Source of the DNA: Candidatus Aminicenantota bacterium
Lineage (GTDB): Bacteria > Acidobacteriota > Aminicenantia > UBA2199
DNA: 18,368 nt
Assembly (NCBI GenBank): GCA_030612495.1
Contig: JAUWNT010000031.1
Span: 1-18,368, forward strand
Direction: 5' to 3'
Shown here: in pieces, positions 1-5,684 of the stretch
Position numbering within the stretch: position 1 is the stretch's first letter
Layout: the number at the start of each line of letters is the position of its first letter
Made by a program: the position numbers and the translations under genes
Notes under the pieces: model-generated
What the model saw: only the letters and a program-made list of their open reading frames with translations
What the model was told of the DNA's origin: nothing
Database searches by the model: none

Positions 1-40
1 CAGTTTTTAGATAAGTTTTTATTTTATTAAAATTTTCCAT
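1..40 (-). CDS. Possible 5' end of a leftward gene (dnaA is a guess)
   Basis: Reading leftward from the ATG at 40-38 there are 13 open codons to the window edge, giving MENFNKIKTYLKT. A good leftward promoter lies about 90 bp upstream (128-156), and two inverted TTTTCCACA boxes sit in the interval that would be the 5' leader. A short start of the form ME(N)-x-IK-x-YLK resembles the amino terminus of many DnaA proteins, and DnaA-box control of dnaA is common, but 13 residues cannot establish identity. The purine run just before the ATG lies too close to be a convincing ribosome binding site. The gene, if real, lies almost wholly outside the window. Confidence 0.3.
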   Translation of the reverse strand, partial: MENFNKIKTYLKT

Positions 41-48
41 CTTCTTTA

Positions 49-80
49 TTTTCCACAAAAATATTAACAGCTGTGGAAAA
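49..80. promoter_or_regulatory. Inverted pair of DnaA-box-like sites
   Basis: TTTTCCACA occurs at 49-57 and its exact reverse complement TGTGGAAAA at 72-80, separated by 14 bp. This 9-mer differs by one base from the classical DnaA box TTATCCACA. Related sites follow: TTTTCCATC at 33-41 and TTATCCATA at 207-215, all in very AT-rich DNA. The arrangement fits either an origin of replication or DnaA control of the leftward gene. Function is inferred; what is seen is the repeat and its likeness to the consensus. Confidence 0.5.
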
Positions 81-295
81 TTTATTTATTTTAACATTCT
101 TTCTTATTAACTAATAACTTTGATTCTATATTAAAAAAAACAAAAAGCAATGTCAAGGCTTTAAATCATAAATTAAAAAATAATTTTATTCAATTTTAAT
201 TTATAATTATCCATAAATCATTTCAACACTTCGCAGCAAATTTAGCCTCTAAGGAAACTTCGTCTATTATCTATAATGTCAGAATATCTCATTTT
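81..295. other. AT-rich intergenic stretch
   Basis: No credible gene lies between 41 and 295. The stretch 120-215 is almost pure A/T apart from a short island around 146-160. It holds the leftward promoter and one TTATCCATA (207-215, one base off the DnaA consensus). Such an easily melted tract beside DnaA-like boxes is what an origin's unwinding element looks like, but this is inference. No hairpin with a T-run was found downstream of the leftward zinc-ribbon gene. Confidence 0.35.
128..156 (-). promoter_or_regulatory. Leftward sigma70-like promoter
   Basis: On the minus strand a perfect TTGACA (151-156) is followed after 17 bp by TAATAT (128-133), which matches TATAAT at four of six positions. 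Transcription would start near 121 and run leftward through the inverted DnaA-like boxes to the possible ATG at 40, giving a leader of about 80 nt. Confidence 0.45.
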
Positions 296-553
296 TTATT
301 TTTCTCCTCTAATTTTCTTACTTCTTTTTTTTGATATTGTGCCTGAACATGTAAAAGAACGTTGTTTCATCTTGATCCATTTCCCTTCATCAATACCAAT
401 TAAATTACTGCAATGACATCTATATTCATTCCCATTTTGAATACTATAATCTTTAATTATTCGATCTTTCCAACAATGCAATAATTTCCCTTTTCCAATT
501 TTAATATACTCGAATATTTTACTTTTGCATTTAGCACATCTTATTGTTATCAT
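296..553 (-). CDS. Small conserved zinc-ribbon-like protein
   Basis: An 85-residue basic protein. Cysteines are arranged as CAKC (C6, C9), a lone C27 in LLHCWKDRII, CHC at 46-48 and C69. The CxxC at the start with a second cysteine pair near residue 47 is the layout of a zinc ribbon. The segment DEGKWIKMKQRSF (55-67) followed by SG looks strongly conserved, and I recall similar uncharacterised small proteins in archaea and some bacteria, which I could not check. The basic tail (KKRSKKIRGEK) suggests nucleic acid binding. There is no obvious ribosome binding site before the ATG, but a candidate promoter lies upstream at 587-616. It stands alone and diverges from the glutamine synthetase gene. 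The function is unknown. Confidence 0.7.
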   Translation of the reverse strand: MITIRCAKCKSKIFEYIKIGKGKLLHCWKDRIIKDYSIQNGNEYRCHCSNLIGIDEGKWIKMKQRSFTCSGTISKKRSKKIRGEK

Positions 554-586
554 AATTTAATTTATAAGTATTTAATATTACTTTTT

Positions 587-616
587 AATATATAGCTAAT
601 AAGAATATAAAGTCAA
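587..616 (-). promoter_or_regulatory. Candidate promoter for the zinc-ribbon gene
   Basis: On the minus strand TTGACT (611-616) is followed after 18 bp by TATATT (587-592). The expected start point near 580 gives a leader of about 27 nt to the ATG at 553. Pattern match only, in AT-rich DNA where chance matches are common. Confidence 0.35.
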
Positions 617-696
617 CTTATTTAATTGGATCATAAAAATCACAGGAAATTATTTCAAAACCGGGCATTTATTTTAAGTTTGAAAAGAATAAAAAC

Positions 697-724
697 TTGA
701 CAAAAAAAAGATTTTAACTATATT
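697..724 (+). promoter_or_regulatory. Promoter of glutamine synthetase gene, implying a near-leaderless mRNA
   Basis: A perfect TTGACA (697-702), a 16-bp spacer and TATATT (719-724) sit immediately before the ATG at 734. A start point 7-8 bp after the -10 element falls at 731-733, so the mRNA would begin at or within a few bases of the start codon. Consistent with this, no Shine-Dalgarno sequence precedes the ATG. Confidence 0.55.
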
Positions 725-733
725 TAGTTAATT

Positions 734-2107
734 ATGGACCAAAAAACAAGAAAAATAAAAAAAGATTTAAATGAGAAAAAAGTCGAATTCATTGATTTAA
801 AAAGCTTGGATTTAAGAGGGAAACTACATTCTTTGATTCTTCCGAAAAAAATGTTTGATGCTGATTTACTAAAGAATGGTGTGGGTTTTGATGCTTCTTC
901 TTATGGATTCGCTAAACCTGAAAAAAGTGATATGGTTATGATTCCTGACCTTGATACAATGTTTATCGATCCTTTTTCAGAGAAAAAAACAGCAGTCTTT
1001 TTATCAAATGTGCATTTAACTGATACGAAAAGGACAAGATTCTCACAGGATGTAAGATTTATTGCTGAAAAAGCCGAGAAAGTTTTAAAGGATCTTAAAA
1101 TTGGAACTCGCGGGATGTTTGGACCTGAATTCGAATTTTTTATTTTCAAAGATGCAGAATATTATGTGAAAGATAATAGCAGTTATTATTATTTAGAGAA
1201 AGATTCTGAATATAACAGAAATTATTATCATTCAAGTTCTCCTGATGACAATTATATTGACTTTAAGAATGAAGCTGTTTCTATAATGGAAAATATTGGA
1301 ATTGAAATTAAGTACCATCATCATGAAGTTGCTGTAAATCAACATGAAATTGAAACAAAGTTTAATGCTTTACTAAAGACTGCAGATGCTTCTGTAATAA
1401 TAAAGTATGTACTTTTCAGTTTGGCAAAAAAATATGATCTTTTTTTAACTTTTATGCCCAAGCCTCTCAATAATACAGCTGGAAATGGATGGCATGTTCA
1501 TCAATGGATAGTAAAGAACGATAAAAATATATTTTTTGAAAAGGGAAGATATGGGAATTTTTCAGATAAAGGGCTAAACTATATTTCAGGATTGCTATTT
1601 CATTCAGGATCTTTGTGTGCATTTACAAACCCTTCAACAAATTCATATAAAAGATTGGTTAGGGGGTTTGAAGCTCCTGTTTCAGCTATTTTCGCAAAGT
1701 CAAATAGAAATGCTGCAATAAGAATTCCAACTTATGTTATAGAGGATGAAACTCGCATGGAATACAGGCCTGGAGATGCTTCTTCTAATCCATATTTGTT
1801 TCTTTCTTCTATGTTATTAGCTGGTATAGATGGGATTAGTAAAGATATCGAGCCAGAGAGATTTGGTTTTGGACCTTTTGATTCGGGAATTCCGGATGTA
1901 AAGTCAATACGAAAAAAGATAAAAATGTTACCTGAAAGCCTTTCAGAGGCTTTGGATTATCTTGCAAGGGATAACGATTATTTGAAAATCAGTAATGTTT
2001 TTACTGATGAATTGATCTCACAGTGGATAAAAATTAAGAGAAAAGAAATTGATGATGTTAGATATACCCCCCACCCAAGAGAGTTTGAGCAATATTTTGG
2101 GTTCTAA
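734..2107 (+). CDS. glnA: Glutamine synthetase, class I type
   Basis: A 457-residue member of the GS-I family, which joins ammonia to glutamate using ATP in the cytoplasm. Landmarks in order: an N-terminal beta-grasp-like region; GPEFEFFIF at 130, carrying a metal-binding glutamate; HHHEVA..QHEIE at 195, with further metal ligands; NGWHVHQ at 251, the glutamate/ATP loop with its histidine; NPSTNSYKRL near 300; KSNRNAAIRIP; and EYRPGD..SNPYL. The C-terminal part LPESLSEALDYL..D is typical of shorter forms that lack the adenylylated tyrosine loop. Oddities are Trp where most GS-I enzymes have Met or a small residue in G-x-HxH, and Arg in place of Pro in the usual KRLVPG. A GS-like enzyme acting on another amine remains possible, but the active-site residues look intact. 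It appears to have its own promoter. Confidence 0.88.
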   Translation: MDQKTRKIKKDLNEKKVEFIDLKSLDLRGKLHSLILPKKMFDADLLKNGVGFDASSYGFAKPEKSDMVMIPDLDTMFIDPFSEKKTAVFLSNVHLTDTKRTRFSQDVRFIAEKAEKVLKDLKIGTRGMFGPEFEFFIFKDAEYYVKDNSSYYYLEKDSEYNRNYYHSSSPDDNYIDFKNEAVSIMENIGIEIKYHHHEVAVNQHEIETKFNALLKTADASVIIKYVLFSLAKKYDLFLTFMPKPLNNTAGNGWHVHQWIVKNDKNIFFEKGRYGNFSDKGLNYISGLLFHSGSLCAFTNPSTNSYKRLVRGFEAPVSAIFAKSNRNAAIRIPTYVIEDETRMEYRPGDASSNPYLFLSSMLLAGIDGISKDIEPERFGFGPFDSGIPDVKSIRKKIKMLPESLSEALDYLARDNDYLKISNVFTDELISQWIKIKRKEIDDVRYTPHPREFEQYFGF

Positions 2108-2113
2108 TAAGAT

Positions 2114-2275
2114 TTGAAAGAACTAATAAAAAAAATATTTGCTATTATCTTAATATTAATCATTCTGGTATCTCCATATTTTCTAATTGTTGATTTTAAA
2201 AAGAATTCTCCTGTTATCTTAACTGTTTGGATTCTCTCAGCTGCATATTATGTGTTTGTTAAGAGCAAAGAGTAG
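2114..2275 (+). CDS. Small two-helix membrane protein, TTG start
   Basis: A 53-codon open frame starts at TTG, 6 bp after the glutamine synthetase stop. An in-frame TAA at 2108 rules out a longer form. The product has a lysine-rich start (MKELIKK), a hydrophobic helix at about residues 8-26, a polar turn DFKKNSP, a second helix at about 34-49 (VILTVWILSAAYYVFV) and a basic end (KSKE). This alternation, with both ends positive and probably cytoplasmic, is unlikely to arise by chance. No Shine-Dalgarno sequence is visible, so translation may depend on coupling to the gene before it. I do not recognise the family. A role with ammonium or amino-acid metabolism would be guesswork based on position. 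Confidence 0.55.
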   Translation: MKELIKKIFAIILILIILVSPYFLIVDFKKNSPVILTVWILSAAYYVFVKSKE

Positions 2276-2314
2276 AATAGATTTAATTAAATAAAAATCA
2301 TATAGATGTATTAA

Positions 2315-2341
2315 TTGAGATTACATGAGTGAAGATATTAC
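2315..2341 (+). promoter_or_regulatory. Weak candidate promoter for the rsmG-pyrG operon
   Basis: TTGAGA (2315-2320) and TATTAC (2336-2341) are separated by only 15 bp, in the 82-bp gap before rsmG. No better match is visible in this gap, so the operon may instead be read through from the glutamine synthetase transcript. Confidence 0.2.
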
Positions 2342-2357
2342 AACCCTTTTTTAAAAC

Positions 2358-2921
2358 ATGGAATTTGGGGAAAAGAAAAAAATAGAAGAATATATAGAAA
2401 ATCTTATGGAATATAATAAAAAGGTAAATATAATATCAAGAAATGTAGATAAAAAAGGTATTGAAAGGTTAATTGAAGAAACAATGTTATTAGATAAATT
2501 AATAACAAATAGCACTATAGTCGATGTTGGCAGTGGGAATGGAATTCTCGGAGTTCCTATTGCAATAATGAACAGGCAAAAGCAAATTAAACTTGTTGAA
2601 AGCAAAATCAAGAAAGCTGCTTTTTTAGGTTTGTTGATAAGGAATATTTCATTAAAAAATGTTGAAGTTTATAATTTAGATATAAAAGAGTATTTTAAAA
2701 AAAATTTAGAGAAGGGAGTTACTCTTATAGCAAGAGGGTTTCCAAAAAACGAGATGCTTTATGATTTAATTAAAAAAGGATTTGCACAAGAGCTTGTTAT
2801 CATTACATCTAAAAACAAAATAAAAAAAAACAAGAAAGCACTGGAAAATACAGACAAAAACGTCTATAATATTTTTTTTAGAGACAATTTAGTCATTTTA
2901 AAAATAAAGGGTTTCACGTGA
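2358..2921 (+). CDS. rsmG: 16S rRNA (guanine-527-N7) methyltransferase RsmG
   Basis: A 187-residue SAM-dependent methyltransferase of the GidB/RsmG family, which modifies G527 in the 530 loop of 16S rRNA. The SAM-binding motif I is VDVGSGNGILGVP (55-67). It is followed by LVESKIKKAAFLGLL in place of the usual LIDSxxKRxxFL, then an NVEV.NLDI strand and TLIARGFP, which corresponds to the family's xxARAxxP. It is slightly shorter than most RsmG proteins. An in-frame TAA at 2352 fixes the ATG at 2358 as the first possible start; no clear ribosome binding site precedes it. The stop codon overlaps the GTG of parA within a parS site. rsmG beside parAB is a classic origin-proximal arrangement. Confidence 0.85.
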   Translation: MEFGEKKKIEEYIENLMEYNKKVNIISRNVDKKGIERLIEETMLLDKLITNSTIVDVGSGNGILGVPIAIMNRQKQIKLVESKIKKAAFLGLLIRNISLKNVEVYNLDIKEYFKKNLEKGVTLIARGFPKNEMLYDLIKKGFAQELVIITSKNKIKKNKKALENTDKNVYNIFFRDNLVILKIKGFT

Positions 2922-2925
2922 AACA
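2910..2925. promoter_or_regulatory. parS: parS centromere site
   Basis: GGTTTCACGTGAAACA matches the widely conserved ParB-binding palindrome TGTTTCACGTGAAACA at 15 of 16 positions; only the first base differs. The inner 14 bp (2911-2924) form a perfect palindrome. It spans the end of rsmG and the start of parA, with the GTG start and TGA stop lying in its right half. ParB bound here would nucleate the partition complex and could repress transcription through the operon. Confidence 0.93.
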
Positions 2926-3694
2926 TAAGAAAAATTATTGTAATATTATTGCTGTTGCAAATCAAAAGGGTGGTGTTGGTAAAACAACAACAGCTATTAA
3001 TCTGGCAGCAGCATTTGCAATAGCAGAAAAAAGGGTTTTGATTATTGATCTTGACCCTCAAGCTAATTCTACAACAGGTTTGGGTTTTGATAAAAATAAA
3101 CATAGAAAGGATATTTATTCTGTTTTAATTGGAGAAAGTTCTATAGAAGAGGCTATTTTGGACTGCAATTTAAGTTATTTGAAACTGATACCTTCTTCAA
3201 GGAATTTTGCAAGGTTTGAACTTGAAATTGTTTCTGAAGATGACAATCATTTGTATTTAAAAAAGGCTTTAGGAAATATCAAGATGGCTTTTGATTATAT
3301 CATCATTGATTCTCCGCCTTCGCTTGGGCTTTTAACCATCAATGCTTTAACTGCAGCAAATAGCGTCTTGATACCTATTCAAGCAGAATATTATGCACTT
3401 GAGGGCCTTTCTGATTTAATGGATACAATAAATAGAATAAAAGAGAATTTTAATTCAACACTTGAAATAAATGGAATATTAGTAACTATGTATGATGAAA
3501 GAACGAATTTATCTAAGCAAGTAGAAGAAGAGATAAAAGCTTATTTTCAATCAAAGGTTTATGGTTCGATCGTTCCTCGCAATGTAAGATTGTCCGAGGC
3601 TCCAAGTTTTGGAAAGCCAATTCAATTATATGATATTAAATCAAAGGGCTCTGAAGCTTATATGTCTTTGGCAAAGGAGATTATGGCATTATGA
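2918..3694 (+). CDS. parA: Chromosome partitioning ATPase ParA (Soj)
   Basis: A 258-residue ParA/MinD-type ATPase. The deviant Walker A motif KGGVGKTTT with its signature lysine is at 17-25, followed by LIIDLDPQANST (Walker A', near 45) and YIIIDSPPSLGLL (Walker B, near 130). It drives ParB-parS movement through ATP-dependent dimerisation on the nucleoid. There is no N-terminal helix-turn-helix, as is usual for chromosomal Soj-type proteins and unlike plasmid type Ia ParA. The GTG start overlaps the rsmG stop (GTGA) and lies inside parS; the stop overlaps the parB start (ATGA), implying translational coupling on both sides. Confidence 0.95.
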   Translation: MKHKKNYCNIIAVANQKGGVGKTTTAINLAAAFAIAEKRVLIIDLDPQANSTTGLGFDKNKHRKDIYSVLIGESSIEEAILDCNLSYLKLIPSSRNFARFELEIVSEDDNHLYLKKALGNIKMAFDYIIIDSPPSLGLLTINALTAANSVLIPIQAEYYALEGLSDLMDTINRIKENFNSTLEINGILVTMYDERTNLSKQVEEEIKAYFQSKVYGSIVPRNVRLSEAPSFGKPIQLYDIKSKGSEAYMSLAKEIMAL

Positions 3695-4533
3695 AAAGAA
3701 AAGCATTAGGTAAGGGTATTGAGGCAATTATTTCAAATAAAAGTTCATCTGAGCTGGGAAGTAATTTTGTTGAAATTAATATAGAAGATATATATCCGAA
3801 TCCATTTCAGCCAAGGAAAAAATTTAACATAGAGAAAATAAAAGATCTTGCAAATTCTATAAAAGAAGCAGGTATGATACAGCCTGTTATTGTTTATAAA
3901 AAGGATGGAAAATTTTATCTGGTTGTTGGGGAAAGGAGATGGAGAGCTGTTCAATATTTAAAATGGAAAAAAGTCCCTGCTATTATTAAGGATGTATCCA
4001 GTGATGATATTATGATTGGAGCACTTGTCGAAAATATACAAAGAGAAGATCTCAACGCTATTGAGGTTTCTGAAGGAATTGAGTCGGTAATGAAAAAATC
4101 CGGACTTAATCAGGAAAATATATCAAAAAAGATTGGTATGAAGAGAAGTACCTTAACAAATTTATTAAGGTTATTAAAATTGCCTGAAGCAATAAAACAG
4201 GGTGTAATATCAAACGAAATCACACAGGGTCATGCAAGAGCGATCCTTTCTTTAAACAGCAATGATGATATGCTGGAGGCTTTTTCAAAGGTTTTAAAGA
4301 AGAAACTTTCTGTAAGACAAACTGAATCTTTTGTAAAGAAATTTTATTTGAAAGATACGAAAAAAAGAGTTCAGTTTGATCCTGATTTGCAAAAAATTGA
4401 AGATAAATTGGTAAAATTCTTTTTAACTAAAGTAAAGCTAAAATATTCAAATAAAGGTGAAGGTAGAATAGAGATATATTTTACTAAGCTTGAAGAATTT
4501 GAAAGGATTTATAAAATGTTTTTAAAGGAGTAA
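3691..4533 (+). CDS. parB: Chromosome partitioning protein ParB (Spo0J)
   Basis: A 280-residue ParB. The N-terminal ParA-contacting start KRKALGKGIEA is followed by the ParB/sulfiredoxin-like domain with QPRKKF (40-45), the CTP-binding GERRWRA (80-86) and ENIQREDL (114-121). A helix-turn-helix, about 139-163 (NQENISKKIGMKRSTLTNLL), reads parS, and GHARAIL (180-186) follows. The C-terminal part from about 215 is lysine-rich and should form the dimer domain. The family forms CTP-dependent sliding clamps loaded at parS. It is coupled to parA by an ATGA overlap, and its last codons include the GGAG that serves the next gene. Confidence 0.95.
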   Translation: MKRKALGKGIEAIISNKSSSELGSNFVEINIEDIYPNPFQPRKKFNIEKIKDLANSIKEAGMIQPVIVYKKDGKFYLVVGERRWRAVQYLKWKKVPAIIKDVSSDDIMIGALVENIQREDLNAIEVSEGIESVMKKSGLNQENISKKIGMKRSTLTNLLRLLKLPEAIKQGVISNEITQGHARAILSLNSNDDMLEAFSKVLKKKLSVRQTESFVKKFYLKDTKKRVQFDPDLQKIEDKLVKFFLTKVKLKYSNKGEGRIEIYFTKLEEFERIYKMFLKE

Positions 4534-4536
4534 AAT

Positions 4537-4923
4537 ATGCCGAAACTTGAAGAAGGGGCCAAATTGAGTGGATTTATTGATAAAGAGACAGGAGTAAGCG
4601 GAGAAATGAAATTTAAAGATTCTTTCAGGATTGATGGAAAATTTAAGGGTAAGATTCTATCCGGGACAGCATTGATAATCGGTGAAACAGGTGTTGTTGA
4701 TGCTGATGTTCAAGTAAAAACAGTATCTGTGAACGGGAGGTTAAAAGGGTCTATTATTGCAAAAGATAAGGTTGAAATTTTATCAAAAGGGAGAGTTGAT
4801 GGTAAGATTACTTGTGCAAAACTCATTATTGAAGACGGAGCCTTTTTTCAAGGAGCTTGTCAAATGGATATAAAATCTCTTGAAAGTGATGAAAAGGGAA
4901 AGAACCAGAAGATATATAAATAA
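4537..4923 (+). CDS. Bactofilin (polymer-forming cytoskeletal protein)
   Basis: A 128-residue protein of the bactofilin (DUF583) family. After a short polar tail it has a right-handed beta-helix core, about 10-112, of repeating turns such as FRIDGKFKGKILSG..LIIGETGVVDADV and VSVNGRLKGSIIAKDKVEILSKGRVDGKI, each with the G-x-(V/I)-xG pattern that stacks the helix. Bactofilins polymerise without nucleotides into membrane-associated filaments. The GGAG in the end of parB, 3-4 bp before the stop, is its ribosome binding site. Position directly after parAB recalls Myxococcus, where bactofilins help place the ParABS machinery; a similar role here is inference. Confidence 0.9.
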   Translation: MPKLEEGAKLSGFIDKETGVSGEMKFKDSFRIDGKFKGKILSGTALIIGETGVVDADVQVKTVSVNGRLKGSIIAKDKVEILSKGRVDGKITCAKLIIEDGAFFQGACQMDIKSLESDEKGKNQKIYK

Positions 4924-4928
4924 TTTAT

Positions 4929-5666
4929 ATGAAAATTGCTGCAATCATTCCTGCACGATATAATTCTAAAAGATTTAAAGGTAAACCTCTTGTAAAGATC
5001 AATGGAATAACTATGATAGAGAGGGTATATATACAGGTTAAAAAATCAAAAAAGTTTCCTGATATAATTGTGGCAACGGATGATAAGAGAATTGCAAAAG
5101 TTGTCAGTGATTTTGGGGGAAATTTCAAATTGACATCTGAAAAACATAAATCAGGTACAGATAGAGTGTGGGAAGTTTTAAAAAACAGCGACTATGATGC
5201 AGCAGTAAATATTCAGGGGGATGAACCATTGATCTCTGAGGAATTAATAGCAAATTTGTATGAGAAACTACAAATGAATAAGTATGATGTTGTAACAGCT
5301 GTTTATTTTAATTCTTCTTATGATGACTTTATTTCTGAAAATATAGTGAAGGTGATTTTTAACAAAAGTTTAAAAGCTTTATATTTTTCTCGCTCGCCTA
5401 TACCTTTCCAGGTTAGATCAAATTTTAAGGGTTTTTATCAGCATATAGGAATTTATGGTTATATGAGGAATGCTTTGAGAAAATTTATTGAATCTCCTGT
5501 ATCAAATCTGGAAAGCATAGAAACATTAGAACAATTAAGATTTATAGATAATGATGTGAAGATAAATGTTATTAAAACTAATTATAAATCCTATGGGGTT
5601 GATATTCCAGAAGATATTATAAAACTGGAGAGTATTCTAAAAGGTGATTTACAGAGAGAAATATAA
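4929..5666 (+). CDS. kdsB: 3-deoxy-manno-octulosonate cytidylyltransferase (CMP-KDO synthetase)
   Basis: A 245-residue nucleotidyltransferase. It activates KDO with CTP to give CMP-KDO for the inner core of lipopolysaccharide. Seen are the nucleotide-binding start IIPARYNSKRFKGKPL (6-21), VATDDKRI (48-55), the SGTDR loop (75-79), NIQGDEPLI (94-102) with a metal-binding Asp, and SRSPIPF near 158, all hallmarks of KdsB. Length matches the family. It starts 5 bp after the bactofilin stop and is followed 18 bp later by pyrG, which makes its CTP. It is the best evidence in the window that the organism has an outer membrane. Confidence 0.93.
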   Translation: MKIAAIIPARYNSKRFKGKPLVKINGITMIERVYIQVKKSKKFPDIIVATDDKRIAKVVSDFGGNFKLTSEKHKSGTDRVWEVLKNSDYDAAVNIQGDEPLISEELIANLYEKLQMNKYDVVTAVYFNSSYDDFISENIVKVIFNKSLKALYFSRSPIPFQVRSNFKGFYQHIGIYGYMRNALRKFIESPVSNLESIETLEQLRFIDNDVKINVIKTNYKSYGVDIPEDIIKLESILKGDLQREI

Positions 5667-5672
5667 ATTTTG

Positions 5673-5677
5673 AGGTG
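5673..5677 (+). promoter_or_regulatory. Ribosome binding site that decides the pyrG start
   Basis: AGGTG lies 4 bp before a TTG at 5682 and 7 bp before a second, adjacent TTG at 5685. The second spacing is the better one, and the resulting start MKTKYIF matches the usual beginning of CTP synthases. Confidence 0.6.
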
Positions 5678-5684
5678 AAAATTG

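Noticed and set aside
230..295. Possible hairpin or RNA element around the repeated CTTCG
   Set aside because: No stem of useful length could be drawn and no known RNA family pattern was recognised.
901..1149. Open frame on the minus strand inside the glutamine synthetase gene
   Set aside because: A shadow of a well-supported coding frame, with no motif or start signal.
2325..2354. Nine-codon ORF (MSEDITTLF) before rsmG
   Set aside because: Too short, with no ribosome binding site; probably chance.
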